A stretch of 64,000 nucleotides of DNA from Yersinia frederiksenii ATCC 33641 (GCF_000754805.1 NZ_KN150731.1:2591886-2655885); one strand, 5' to 3'. Counted from the first letter of the stretch, positions 54,284 to 62,821 are shown. Numbers and translations are program-made. Notes: a model not told the origin generated them from the letters alone.

Positions 54284-54624
54284 TTATTTAAGTAAACCAA
54301 TAAATCTAATAACTCTATCGGTGTCATTACAACTATATTCTAGTGTAGTAAGATAGATAACGTTTCTTTTATCATATTCTCCAAGATAGAATTGCTTTTG
54401 TAAACCTGGAGTGCAAATGATAAAATCAGATATCCTTTTTAATTCCTCTATATTAGATTCTGATGGATCAAGTATTACATTGCAGTTTATTCTTTTCTTT
54501 TCTAAGTCATCATTTATTTTTTTACATACTTATCTTCTTTACACCACCCAAATATAATCGGCGTAAAAAGAGCTCTTCCCAGCATTGGGCTTGAGTTATA
54601 AACAAACACCCCAACCTTTTTCAT
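54284..54624 (-). pseudogene. small alpha/beta protein of unknown function, frameshifted at an A7 run
   Basis: From the ATG at 54624, with AGG eight bases upstream, the frame reads MKKVGVFVYNSSPMLGRALF and FTPIIFGWCKEDKYV, then stops. In the -1 frame it continues KKRINCNVILDPSESN, LKRISDFIICTPGLQKQ and ends RVIRFIGLLK at 54284. The break is at seven As on the coding strand (plus 54517-54523); eight would give one 113-residue product. The strand-helix alternation suggests a flavodoxin- or IIB-like fold, but I do not recognise the family. It is the first gene of the bacteriocin cluster and could be accessory or regulatory. Confidence 0.5.
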
Positions 54625-54873
54625 TTATATTGCCTATTATAATTATACCGCTAATCTTAATGATTGTTTTCACCATAGACTTAAAATTAACCATTCGGAT
54701 TAAATTTGTCAAAGCCTTTAAGGAAACTTCATCCTAGATTTAATTAATTAAATTATTTCACAAATATATATTTCATATGTAATGAAAAATATAATTCTAT
54801 TATTATCCAGAAAAGAAATTGATATTTATTGAAAAAATATAATTACATTAAAAATGGAAATTTTGAAATAAAA
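54625..54873. other. AT-rich promoter region of the bacteriocin cluster
   Basis: About 250 bp of very AT-rich DNA between the asd terminator remnant and the first cluster gene. It contains several TATAAT-like hexamers, for example near 54640 and 54795, and no gene. The cluster promoter probably lies here; I could not identify a regulator site. Confidence 0.4.
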
Positions 54874-54903
54874 AAAGCCCTGACCATAAGATCAAAGCTT
54901 TAT
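54872..54903 (-). terminator. decayed terminator of asd
   Basis: AAAGCCCTGACC at 54874-54885 and GATCAAAGCTTT at 54890-54901 pair at nine of twelve positions around ATAA, with three mismatches. On the minus strand a T-rich run follows. It looks like an originally perfect stem whose right arm has changed. Confidence 0.5.
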
Positions 54904-54924
54904 CATCACTGTTTGGATAACTGA

Positions 54925-56028
54925 TTACATTAGTATCCGCAGCATACGGCGCAGTGGTTCTGCCGCGCCCCACAGCAACTGGTCACCCACGGTAAAGGCG
55001 GAGAGATATTCTGGCCCCATATTCAGCTTACGCAAGCGGCCTACAGGGGTATTCAAGGTTCCGGTGACTGCCGCTGGCGTCAGTTCACGCATGCTCAGCT
55101 CGCGGTCATTTGGAATAACACGAACCCAGTCATTGTGAGTTGCCAGTAATTGCTCGATTTCTGGCAATGGTACGTCTTTTTTCAGTTTCAGCGTGAAAGC
55201 CTGGCTATGACAACGCAGTGCGCCGATACGGACACACAGGCCATCAACCGGGATCACCGAGCCGGTATTCAGAATTTTATTAGTCTCGGCCTGACCTTTC
55301 CATTCTTCACGGCTCTGGCCGTTATCCAGCGCCTTGTCGATCCATGGGATCAAGCTGCCAGCCAGTGGCACACCAAAATTGTCCGTCGGTAACGAGCTAC
55401 TGCGAGTCGCCGCCGTCACTTTACGTTCGATATCCAGAATGGCAGAAGCAGGGTCTTGCAACTCTTTAGCCACACCAGCATGCAGCATGCCCATTTGAGT
55501 CAGTAACTCACGCATATGGCGTGCGCCACCGCCGGATGCAGCTTGATAAGTCGCAACAGATGCCCACTCAACCAGGTCATTGGCAAACAAACCGCCCAAT
55601 GACATCAGCATCAGGCTGACAGTACAATTACCACCGGCAAAGGTCTTGATACCTTGATCCAGCCCCTGCTGAATAACGCTGTGGTTAACTGGGTCCAGAA
55701 TAATAATCGCGTCATCCCGCATACGCAGAGAAGATGCTGCGTCAATCCAGTAACCTTGCCAGCCAGTTTCTCGCAGCTTTGGATAAATTTCGTTGGTATA
55801 ATCTCCCCCTTGGCAAGTGATGATAATATCTAATGCACTCAGCGCATCAATATCATAAGCATCTTGTAATGTGCCTTGCTGGCCCGTGAAAGCTGGTGCA
55901 GCTTGACCATGCTGAGAGGTAGAGAAAAAGACCGGGCGGATGCCGTCAAAGTCGCGTTCTTCAATCATGCGCTGCATGAGAACTGAGCCGACCATACCGC
56001 GCCAGCCGATAAAACCAACGTTTTTCAT
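54925..56028 (-). CDS. asd: aspartate-semialdehyde dehydrogenase
   Basis: Makes aspartate semialdehyde for lysine, diaminopimelate, threonine and methionine synthesis. The product is 367 residues from the ATG at 56028 ([17 protein letters not shown]), with AGGA upstream; the frame open to 56082 is not homologous. The NADP fold GWRGMVGS is at 8-15, the catalytic Cys135 in [10 protein letters not shown], and the active-site His in the [13 protein letters not shown] region. It is essential for the cell wall, so this marks core chromosome at the edge of the inserted block. Confidence 0.97.
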   Translation of the reverse strand: MKNVGFIGWRGMVGSVLMQRMIEERDFDGIRPVFFSTSQHGQAAPAFTGQQGTLQDAYDIDALSALDIIITCQGGDYTNEIYPKLRETGWQGYWIDAASSLRMRDDAIIILDPVNHSVIQQGLDQGIKTFAGGNCTVSLMLMSLGGLFANDLVEWASVATYQAASGGGARHMRELLTQMGMLHAGVAKELQDPASAILDIERKVTAATRSSSLPTDNFGVPLAGSLIPWIDKALDNGQSREEWKGQAETNKILNTGSVIPVDGLCVRIGALRCHSQAFTLKLKKDVPLPEIEQLLATHNDWVRVIPNDRELSMRELTPAAVTGTLNTPVGRLRKLNMGPEYLSAFTVGDQLLWGAAEPLRRMLRILM

Positions 56029-56255
56029 GTTTACTGTCCTGCCTTGGAAGGTGACACCGATTAATGGATGTCTATCTTGCATCGCTGCACGTTATCTACG
56101 GCAAGCTGACGAATACAGACCTGATACCACCTTACAAAATATGGACAAAGTGGCAAGTTAAATTATTCGATACCAGAATGATTCAAAGCAATCTTCCTAA
56201 TATGTGACTTTGACTGGCCGGAAACGCCAGTCGTTTAGACCCTTTTGAGGTAAAA

Positions 56256-56849
56256 ATGACAGAGATGATCGCGGCAACAGTGTTGCTGTTTTTGATTATG
56301 GACCCGTTAGGAAACTTGCCGATTTTTATGTCGGTGCTCAAGCATCTGGAACCTAAACGGCGACGGGTAGTATTGATCCGTGAGTTGCTGATTGCCCTAA
56401 TATTGATGCTAATTTTCCTGTTCGCCGGGGAAAAGATTCTGGCATTCCTCAATCTGCGGACTGAAACCGTGTCGATATCGGGCGGTATCATTTTGTTCTT
56501 AATCGCGATTAAGATGATTTTCCCCTCTCCTGAAAGTAATGTTACCGGGCTATCGGCAGGAGAAGAGCCATTCTTGGTTCCGTTGGCTATTCCATTAGTC
56601 GCTGGCCCCTCGATTCTGGCAACCCTGATGCTGCTGTCGCATCAGTATCCTAATCAGCTCAGCCACTTAGTGCTGGCATTGATGATTGCCTGGGGTTTAT
56701 CCGCCGCCATTTTATTGATGTCGAATCTGTTCCTGCGCTTGCTTGGCAGTAAAGGTGTCAGCGCATTAGAACGGCTGATGGGGTTAATTTTGGTGATGTT
56801 ATCAACGCAGATGTTTTTAGATGGCGTGCGGGCGTATTTAATGAAGTGA
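56256..56849 (+). CDS. yhgN: MarC-family inner membrane protein YhgN
   Basis: A 197-residue integral membrane protein with six predicted segments and the MarC-family start TVLLFLIMDPLGNLPIFMSVLK. Its biochemical role is unknown; the family was once linked to drug resistance without support. It is divergent from asd, as in E. coli. GAGGT lies about eight bases before the ATG. Confidence 0.93.
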   Translation: MTEMIAATVLLFLIMDPLGNLPIFMSVLKHLEPKRRRVVLIRELLIALILMLIFLFAGEKILAFLNLRTETVSISGGIILFLIAIKMIFPSPESNVTGLSAGEEPFLVPLAIPLVAGPSILATLMLLSHQYPNQLSHLVLALMIAWGLSAAILLMSNLFLRLLGSKGVSALERLMGLILVMLSTQMFLDGVRAYLMK

Positions 56850-56880
56850 TTTACCTGGAGTTAGTGCCTGAGTGATCCGT

Positions 56881-56920
56881 TCGGTTGATATGAGATTAGC
56901 GGTTACTTCACCTCCGATGC
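56881..56920 (+). repeat. fragment related to the glpR-glpD repeat
   Basis: TTCGGTTGAT followed by GCGGTTACTTCACCTCCGAT matches the left end of the element at 30783 (TTCGGTTG, then CGGCTCACTTAACCTCCGAT) with a similar spacing. It appears to be a short remnant of the same family. Confidence 0.5.
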
Positions 56921-56925
56921 CTTAA

Positions 56926-56960
56926 TCGATAAAGAGTGCGGGCATCCACTCTTTATCGAT
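56926..56960. terminator. hairpin between convergent yhgN and gntK
   Basis: ATCGATAAAGAGT at 56926-56938 pairs perfectly with ACTCTTTATCGAT at 56948-56960 across a nine-base loop. There is no T run. It lies in the space between the ends of two convergent genes, so transcription stop or mRNA end protection is plausible. Confidence 0.5.
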
Positions 56961-57003
56961 CAACATATCAGGCTGTGGGAAACAAATGTTCACCAAATGA
57001 ATA

Positions 57004-57510
57004 TTACTTACTCAATGCCAAAACACACCGCGCGACCACTTCATCGATATCTGCATCAATATCTACACAGATAACATCCGGCTCTTCTAGTCCCGGCTCT
57101 TCGAGAGCTTCAAACTGGCTTTTCAATAGATCGGTAGGCATGAAATGACCGGAGCGAGCTTTTAGCCTTCCCATAATCACGTCAAAGCTGCCTTTCAGAT
57201 ATAAAAACACCATTTCCGGATTACCTTCCCGCAGACGGTCACGGTAGCGGCGTTTCAGTGCCGAACAGACAATAATACCGGTCTCATTCTTATGGTTCAG
57301 GCTATAAGCCGCATCACTCAGGCGCTCTAGCCACGGCATACGGTCCTCATCATTTAGCGGATGCCCACTACCCATCTTCTGAATATTGGCGCGGGGATGC
57401 AGATCATCACCATCAATAAATTTGGCATGGATTCGCCGGGCCACAGCTTCTCCCACCGTGGTTTTACCACTACCTGATACACCCATCACGATAATGCTAC
57501 GTCCTGCCAT
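57004..57510 (-). CDS. gntK: gluconokinase (thermoresistant type)
   Basis: Phosphorylates gluconate to 6-phosphogluconate. The 168-residue P-loop kinase has Walker A MGVSGSGKTT at residues 9-18, the DGDDLHPRANIQKMGSGHPL substrate region and the CSALKRRYRDRLR helix. It is transcribed away from gntT, and both face the operator at 57572. GntK rather than IdnK follows from the gntT/gntR neighbours. Confidence 0.94.
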   Translation of the reverse strand: MAGRSIIVMGVSGSGKTTVGEAVARRIHAKFIDGDDLHPRANIQKMGSGHPLNDEDRMPWLERLSDAAYSLNHKNETGIIVCSALKRRYRDRLREGNPEMVFLYLKGSFDVIMGRLKARSGHFMPTDLLKSQFEALEEPGLEEPDVICVDIDADIDEVVARCVLALSK

Positions 57511-57571
57511 AATTTTGATCTCTATCTCAGAATGGGAATTTTACCGTTCGCTATGGTTCCGTATTTTACCA

Positions 57572-57599
57572 TGTTACCGGTATCATGATACCGGTAACA
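57572..57599. promoter_or_regulatory. 28-bp perfect palindrome, candidate GntR double operator
   Basis: TGTTACCGGTATCA at 57572-57585 is followed at once by its exact inverse complement to 57599. Each half holds ACCGGTA, which is like the known GntR operator core (GTTACC..GTAT). It lies between the divergent gntK and gntT starts and could control both. Confidence 0.75.
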
Positions 57600-57607
57600 A
57601 ATAGAGA

Positions 57608-57623
57608 TGTGACTTTTATCACA
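57608..57623. promoter_or_regulatory. CRP site between gntK and gntT
   Basis: TGTGACTTTTATCACA is a perfect TGTGA-N6-TCACA match. It lies nine bases beyond the GntR palindrome and about 140 bp before gntT. This fits known cAMP-CRP activation of gluconate genes. Confidence 0.85.
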
Positions 57624-57761
57624 AAGGATAGAACACCATTATCGAACTCAATCGCGCAATCATGCTGGCCGGAAAAGGCTGACTGCAAACTATAACTAAA
57701 AGCGATATGCCCCTACGACTGCAAATGGCAAAGGGGCACCCTAAGTAAGCGGAGAAATACT

Positions 57762-59078
57762 ATGCCATTAGTCATTGTCGCGGTTGGCGTTGCCATGCTG
57801 CTGTTACTGATGATTCGTTTCAAACTCAACGGATTTATTTCCCTGATTCTGGTCGCACTGGCGGTCGGTATCATGCAAGGAATGCCCGTCGATAAAGTGG
57901 TCGGTTCAATTAAAGCCGGGGTTGGTGGCACGCTAGGTAGCCTGGCGCTGATTATGGGCTTCGGTGCCATGCTCGGTAAATTACTGGCTGACTGCGGTGG
58001 TGCTCAACGCATTGCCACCACCTTAATAGATAAATTTGGTAAAAAGCACATTCAATGGGCGGTGGTCCTCACCGGTTTTACTGTCGGTTTTGCCCTGTTC
58101 TATGAAGTCGGCTTCGTGCTGTTGCTGCCGCTGGTATTCAGTATCGCAGCTTCAGCCCGCATTCCATTGCTGTATGTCGGTGTCCCGATGGCCGCCGCGC
58201 TGTCTGTCACCCACGGTTTCCTGCCACCTCACCCCGGCCCAACCGCTATCGCGACCATTTTCCACGCCGATATGGGCAAGACCTTGCTGTATGGGACGTT
58301 GTTAGCCATCCCAACCGTTATTCTGGCAGGCCCGGTATTTGCTCGTTTCCTAAAAGGTATTGATAAGCCTGTCCCAGAAGGGTTGTATAACCCAAAAACT
58401 TTCACTGACGAAGAAATGCCAAGCTTTGGGGTCAGTGTCAGCACGGCGTTGGTGCCGGTTATTTTGATGGCATTACGGGCAGTGGCTGAAATGATTTTGC
58501 CCAAAGGCCACCCGATTCTCTCTTATGCTGAGTTCTTCGGCGACCCAGTGATTGCGACCCTGATCGCGGTGTTAATTGCCATTTTCACCTTTGGCTTAAA
58601 CCGTGGCCGTTCAATGGAATCAGTCATGGATACCGTGACCGATTCCATAAAAATTATCGCAATGATGCTGTTAGTTATCGGCGGCGGCGGCGCTTTTAAA
58701 CAGGTGTTAGTCGACAGTGGTGTTGATCACTATATTGCCAGCATGATGAATAGCAGCGGCCTATCACCAATTCTAATGGCATGGTCAATTGCAGCCGTGT
58801 TACGTATCGCTCTGGGCTCGGCGACTGTTGCCGCCATTACCGCAGGCGGTATCGTCGCACCGTTAATCGCCACCACAGGAGCCAGCCCTGAGCTGATGGT
58901 TATTGCCGTGGGTTCCGGTAGCGTGATTTTCTCTCACGTCAACGATCCGGGTTTTTGGCTGTTCAAGGAGTATTTCAACCTGACGATTGTCGAAACCTTT
59001 AAGTCATGGTCAGTGTTGGAAACCATTATTTCAGTCTGTGGCTTAGTTGGCTGCTTGTTGTTAGCAACTGTGATTTAA
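57762..59078 (+). CDS. gntT: high-affinity gluconate permease GntT
   Basis: Inner-membrane gluconate:H+ symporter of the GntP family, 438 residues, the same length as E. coli GntT and very similar throughout (for example LALIMGFGAMLGKLLADCGG and HVNDPGFWLFKEYFNLT). About 12-14 membrane segments are expected. In E. coli gntT sits between nfuA and malQ; here it is between gntK and gntR, where E. coli has gntU near gntK. Its stop overlaps the stop of the convergent gntR by three bases. Confidence 0.95.
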   Translation: MPLVIVAVGVAMLLLLMIRFKLNGFISLILVALAVGIMQGMPVDKVVGSIKAGVGGTLGSLALIMGFGAMLGKLLADCGGAQRIATTLIDKFGKKHIQWAVVLTGFTVGFALFYEVGFVLLLPLVFSIAASARIPLLYVGVPMAAALSVTHGFLPPHPGPTAIATIFHADMGKTLLYGTLLAIPTVILAGPVFARFLKGIDKPVPEGLYNPKTFTDEEMPSFGVSVSTALVPVILMALRAVAEMILPKGHPILSYAEFFGDPVIATLIAVLIAIFTFGLNRGRSMESVMDTVTDSIKIIAMMLLVIGGGGAFKQVLVDSGVDHYIASMMNSSGLSPILMAWSIAAVLRIALGSATVAAITAGGIVAPLIATTGASPELMVIAVGSGSVIFSHVNDPGFWLFKEYFNLTIVETFKSWSVLETIISVCGLVGCLLLATVI

Positions 59079-60070
59079 ATGCTGCCGCCGGGGAGGATGG
59101 TGAAACCGACGTCAACCATCTTGGGTGTTACCACCTCTCCGCGCAACCGAGCTAACAAGCGCTCAGCACCGATTTGCCCCATTCTCTCACGCGGGGTCAG
59201 CACACTGGCCAGTTTTGGCACCATCGACTGGCCAATATCATGACCATGAAAACCGGCTATCGCCATATCCTGCGGGATAGATAGCCCTTGACGCTGACAT
59301 TCAAATACCGCGCCAATTGCCAAGTCATCATTGGTACAGAAAATACTGTCGATCTGCGGATAACTGACCTGCGCGGCACGCAATAGCTCAGCACCTGCGG
59401 AGTAGGATGAGGAGCGGCTGGTCATCACACTCATGGGTTCCAAACCGGACTCACGCATTGCCTGCTCATATCCTTGTTGCTTGATCACCGTACGCTCATC
59501 CTGACGCGCGCCAAAATACACGACGTGTCGATGGCCTTTGGCGATAATTTGCTGAGTCATCTGCCGAGCAGCTTCAAAGTTGTTAAAGCCCACAGCCAGA
59601 TCAATGCAAGGTGAAGAACAATCCATCAGTTCAATAACAGGAATACCCGCGACCTCAATCATTTGCAATGTACGGGCCGTGTGGTGACGTTCTGAGAGGA
59701 TCAAGCCATCAATATTGTAAGAGAGTAACGAGGTCAAGCGCTGCTCTTCGCGCTCTTTCTGATAGCCGTAATGTGCCAACATCGTCTGATAACCATGAGC
59801 ATCTGTCACACTCTCAATACCGCGCAACACTTCGGCGAAAACCTGGTTAGTTAATGACGGCAATAATACGCCAATAGCATGGCTGGTCGCGTTGGAGAGG
59901 ATATCGGGAGCACGATTAGGAATATAGCCAAGTTCGTTTAATGCCAGTGCAATTTTTTCCTGCAAAACCGCAGAAACTTGCTCCGGATTGCGCAAATAGC
60001 GGCTGACCGTCATTTTAGTGACGCCAACCATATCGGCAACATCTTGTAGCACTGGCCTTTTTTTCTTCAT
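59075..60070 (-). CDS. gntR: gluconate utilisation repressor GntR (LacI family)
   Basis: LacI-type repressor of gluconate genes, released by gluconate. The 331-residue product, the E. coli length, has the N-terminal helix-turn-helix and hinge (LQDVADMVGVTKMTVSRYLR at 9-28) and a periplasmic-binding-like core. I used the ATG at 60070 (MKKKRPVLQ), like E. coli; the TTG at 60076 adds two residues. Its likely target is the palindrome at 57572. It converges on gntT. Confidence 0.96.
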   Translation of the reverse strand: MKKKRPVLQDVADMVGVTKMTVSRYLRNPEQVSAVLQEKIALALNELGYIPNRAPDILSNATSHAIGVLLPSLTNQVFAEVLRGIESVTDAHGYQTMLAHYGYQKEREEQRLTSLLSYNIDGLILSERHHTARTLQMIEVAGIPVIELMDCSSPCIDLAVGFNNFEAARQMTQQIIAKGHRHVVYFGARQDERTVIKQQGYEQAMRESGLEPMSVMTSRSSSYSAGAELLRAAQVSYPQIDSIFCTNDDLAIGAVFECQRQGLSIPQDMAIAGFHGHDIGQSMVPKLASVLTPRERMGQIGAERLLARLRGEVVTPKMVDVGFTILPGGSI

Positions 60071-60114
60071 TATCAATGAACTGAGGCAGAGTAAACGATG
60101 GGCTATTCTAGCAA

Positions 60115-60151
60115 AGAAAAGGGTATTACGCGACGCGCATACCCTTTTTAC
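60115..60151 (-). terminator. rho-independent terminator of yhhW
   Basis: AAAAGGGTAT at 60117-60126 pairs with ATACCCTTTT at 60139-60148, with GCG/CGC inside the loop. On the minus strand the stem is followed by CTTTGC after its own T-rich arm. It lies between the yhhW stop and the gntR start. Confidence 0.75.
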
Positions 60152-60166
60152 TGAGGACTATCAAAC

Positions 60167-60862
60167 TTAAACTGGCGGTAAATCAAACAACAAGATTTCA
60201 CTGTCTTCATCTGCATGAATAGAAAGCGCAGCTTCATCCCAGATAGCCAAGGCATCGCTGGTACCTGCACGATGGCCGTTGATAGACACATTACCGCGCA
60301 CAACTTGTATCCAGATGCGGCGCTCTGCCTGAATCTGATAAATTGACTGCTCTTCACGTTTCAGTGCCCAGCGCCATAATGTCATGTCCTGGAACACCTT
60401 CAATGAACCATCACGCGCATCCGGTGATAACACCAGTTGCCTCCCTTGCGGGATATCAAACATCTGCTGCTCGTAGCGCGGTTCCAAGCCGGTTTTATTC
60501 GGGATAATCCAAATCTGGTAAAGATGCAGCGGCTGGTCATCACGGCCATTATATTCTGAATGGCGGATACCTGTGCCCGCACTCATGATCTGGAATTCAC
60601 CTGCATGAATCTGTTCTTTGTTACCCATGCTATCTTGGTGTTCAACAGTACCGGACAACACATAAGTCAGGATTTCCATATCTTTATGTGGATGAGTACC
60701 AAAACCCTGGCCTGCGTCGATAACATCTTCGTTAATCACCCGCAGCGCTGAAAACCCCATAAATTCCGGGTCGTAATAATCAGCGAATGAGAAAGTATGC
60801 CAGCTATCCAGCCAACCGTGATTAGCATGACCACGTTCTTCTGCTTTGCGTAAATAAATCAT
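60167..60862 (-). CDS. yhhW: pirin-like quercetin 2,3-dioxygenase YhhW
   Basis: Bicupin of the pirin family, 231 residues; E. coli YhhW degrades quercetin in vitro. Metal ligands are in GFGTHPHKDMEILTYVLSGTVEHQDS (His57, His59 type) and the later GTGIRHSE segment near residue 100. The physiological substrate is unknown. It is monocistronic, upstream of gntR on the same strand, as in E. coli. Confidence 0.93.
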   Translation of the reverse strand: MIYLRKAEERGHANHGWLDSWHTFSFADYYDPEFMGFSALRVINEDVIDAGQGFGTHPHKDMEILTYVLSGTVEHQDSMGNKEQIHAGEFQIMSAGTGIRHSEYNGRDDQPLHLYQIWIIPNKTGLEPRYEQQMFDIPQGRQLVLSPDARDGSLKVFQDMTLWRWALKREEQSIYQIQAERRIWIQVVRGNVSINGHRAGTSDALAIWDEAALSIHADEDSEILLFDLPPV

Positions 60863-61077
60863 GTTCAGTTCTCCTCAATGTTTTCTTTAGTCTAGATGTC
60901 GCCGGAGAATATGAAAGCGCAAAAAACTCACTCCTCTGTTCAAAAAATTCGACTAATTGATAAGTTAAAAGACAAATGATTTGAATTTGAAGTCATTACA
61001 GAGAGAAAACATGATAAGTGCTCAGAGATAGGTGCCTTCAAACAAAAGCCTGATAAGGCAAACAGTGAAAGATAGGC

Positions 61078-61182
61078 AAAAAAAAAGCCAGCACCCGGCT
61101 GGCTAAGTAAACACTGGAAGCAATGTGAGCAATGTCGTGCCTTCATAATGTGAACACCTAAACTTTGATGCCTCATCGGAAA
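61078..61182 (-). ncRNA. ryhB: small RNA RyhB
   Basis: Iron-sparing Hfq-dependent sRNA. On the minus strand the core GCACGACATTGCTCACATTG followed by CTTCCAGT and TTACTTAGCCAGCCGGGTGC matches the E. coli RyhB pairing region and terminator almost exactly. A nine-base T run ends it at about 61078. The 5' end is placed a few bases inside the Fur box and is approximate. It lies between yhhW and yhhY, near the E. coli ryhB position. An open frame crossing it (60940-61191) is a by-product. Confidence 0.93.
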
Positions 61183-61186
61183 GCAC

Positions 61187-61205
61187 GACAATGATAATCA
61201 TTATC
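61187..61205. promoter_or_regulatory. Fur box of ryhB
   Basis: GACAATGATAATCATTATC matches the 19-bp Fur consensus at 18 of 19 positions. It overlaps the expected ryhB promoter, so iron-loaded Fur would repress the sRNA. Confidence 0.92.
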
Positions 61206-61313
61206 ACTCTCACTTGTAAAGTGTTTTTTTTAACCACAGCCAATATTATTGACTCCAGTAAATAAATCGATACTTTATTAGGTAATTCAAACAGTAAGAG
61301 TAAGGTTATGCTT

Positions 61314-61808
61314 ATGAAAAATGTGCAGATACGCCATGTGGAAATCTCCGATTATCTGGCCTTACAGCAGTTATTTTCTCATCCACAGGTTTATCGCGAC
61401 ACATTACAGCTACCTCTGCCTTCTCAAGAGATGTGGGCCAAAAGAATCAAAGAGATGCCAGCAGGTATGCAGAATATGGTGGCATGTATTGATGAGAAAA
61501 TTGTTGGTCAACTAACTGTTGAAGCCAATCAACGGGCTAGGCGCCGTCATGTGGCTACTTTTGGTATTGCTGTTGATGCACATTTTTGTGGGAAAGGTAT
61601 CGGCAGTGCATTGATGACAGCCATGATCGATTTATGTGATAACTGGCTGAATATACAACGTATTGAGTTGACTGTTTTTGTCGACAATACTGCGGCTATC
61701 ACCCTGTATCGTAAATTTGGCTTTGAGATTGAAGGTACCAGCCCACACTTTGCTTTCCGAGACGGCCAGTTTGTTGATGCATACCATATGGGCAGAATCA
61801 AAATATAG
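61314..61808 (+). CDS. yhhY: GNAT N-acetyltransferase YhhY (AaaT)
   Basis: Acetyl-CoA-dependent acyltransferase; E. coli YhhY acetylates certain L-amino acids. The 164-residue product has the acetyl-CoA loop VDAHFCGKGIGSALM (motif A) and motif B NTAAITLYRKFGFEIEGT. I prefer the ATG at 61314 (MKNVQIRHVE), eight bases after GTAAGG; the ATG at 61308 is too close to it. The sequence parallels E. coli YhhY along its full length, and ryhB is adjacent, as in E. coli. Confidence 0.92.
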   Translation: MKNVQIRHVEISDYLALQQLFSHPQVYRDTLQLPLPSQEMWAKRIKEMPAGMQNMVACIDEKIVGQLTVEANQRARRRHVATFGIAVDAHFCGKGIGSALMTAMIDLCDNWLNIQRIELTVFVDNTAAITLYRKFGFEIEGTSPHFAFRDGQFVDAYHMGRIKI

Positions 61809-61924
61809 GTTATTCAATAGGGGATAGCATGCAAGTGCTGCCCCCTGTTATTGGGATATCTCAGTAAGCAGGTTAATAGCCAATAAAAGCAATGAACACC
61901 AGGCAGTATCAAGAACGAGGATAT

Positions 61925-62821
61925 TTAAATACCTGCCGTTTCTTTGATATAACGCCGAGCCTTCACTGCATATTCAAATGGATTAGCAATAGCCGGATCC
62001 TGCTCTGCTTCAACCACCATCCAACCTTGATAGCCCCTTTCATCCAGCAATTTAAACACCGGCCGGAAGTCAATAACGCCATCACCGGGCACAGTGAACG
62101 TCCCCTTTTTCACACCATCAAGAAAACTGAGTTTTTTGGTCTTAACTTCTGCGACAATCTCATCGCGCACATCTTTCAGATGGACATGATTAATACGCGG
62201 TAAGTATTTCTCTAGAATGGCTAGCATGGCTTCCTGGCTACCCTCGGAGTAATAGGCATGCCCAGTATCAAATAGCAGGTAAACATCGTCATTAACCATA
62301 CTCATATAACGATCAATTTCTTCGCTGGTTTGGATACCTGTTCCCATATGGTGATGTAAACATACCTGCATCCCTTTCGTGGCCGCGATTTTGGCTAACT
62401 CATTATAGCCATCAGCAATACGCTGCCATTCAAGGTCAGTAAAGTAAGGTTTTTCTTCAAAGACCGCTTTTGGCGTCCCCTGAATACTTTTGCTTTGTTC
62501 GGAACAACCAATCACTTTTGCACCCATAGCGTGGAGGAAATTCATATGATTAATAAATTCATCAATGGTTTTTGCACGCTGATCATCGGCAAAAAAAGTG
62601 CTGAACCAAGCATTACAAATTTGCATACCACGCAGTTCAAGCATAGGTTTCAGTATGTTAGGATCTCGTGGATATTTACTACCAACTTCACTGCCGGTAA
62701 ATCCAGCCAGTGCCATTTCACTGATACATTGTTGGAAGGTATTTTCTTTGCCTAAATCTGGCATATCGTCATTCGTCCAACCAATAGGAGCGATTGCCAA
62801 CTTCACACGATCTTTATTCAT
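61925..62821 (-). CDS. iolE: inosose dehydratase IolE
   Basis: Dehydrates scyllo-inosose (2-keto-myo-inositol) in inositol catabolism. The 298-residue TIM-barrel product has the family start [29 protein letters not shown] and [20 protein letters not shown] metal-ligand strands and a VVEAEQDPA end. It lies 144 bp after an IolH-like gene on the same strand. The rest of the iol pathway is not in the window and probably continues to the right. Confidence 0.92.
   Translation of the reverse strand: MNKDRVKLAIAPIGWTNDDMPDLGKENTFQQCISEMALAGFTGSEVGSKYPRDPNILKPMLELRGMQICNAWFSTFFADDQRAKTIDEFINHMNFLHAMGAKVIGCSEQSKSIQGTPKAVFEEKPYFTDLEWQRIADGYNELAKIAATKGMQVCLHHHMGTGIQTSEEIDRYMSMVNDDVYLLFDTGHAYYSEGSQEAMLAILEKYLPRINHVHLKDVRDEIVAEVKTKKLSFLDGVKKGTFTVPGDGVIDFRPVFKLLDERGYQGWMVVEAEQDPAIANPFEYAVKARRYIKETAGI

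Noticed and set aside
60940-61191. 83-codon open frame on the minus strand
   Set aside because: It covers the RyhB sRNA and its terminator; coding is not supported.
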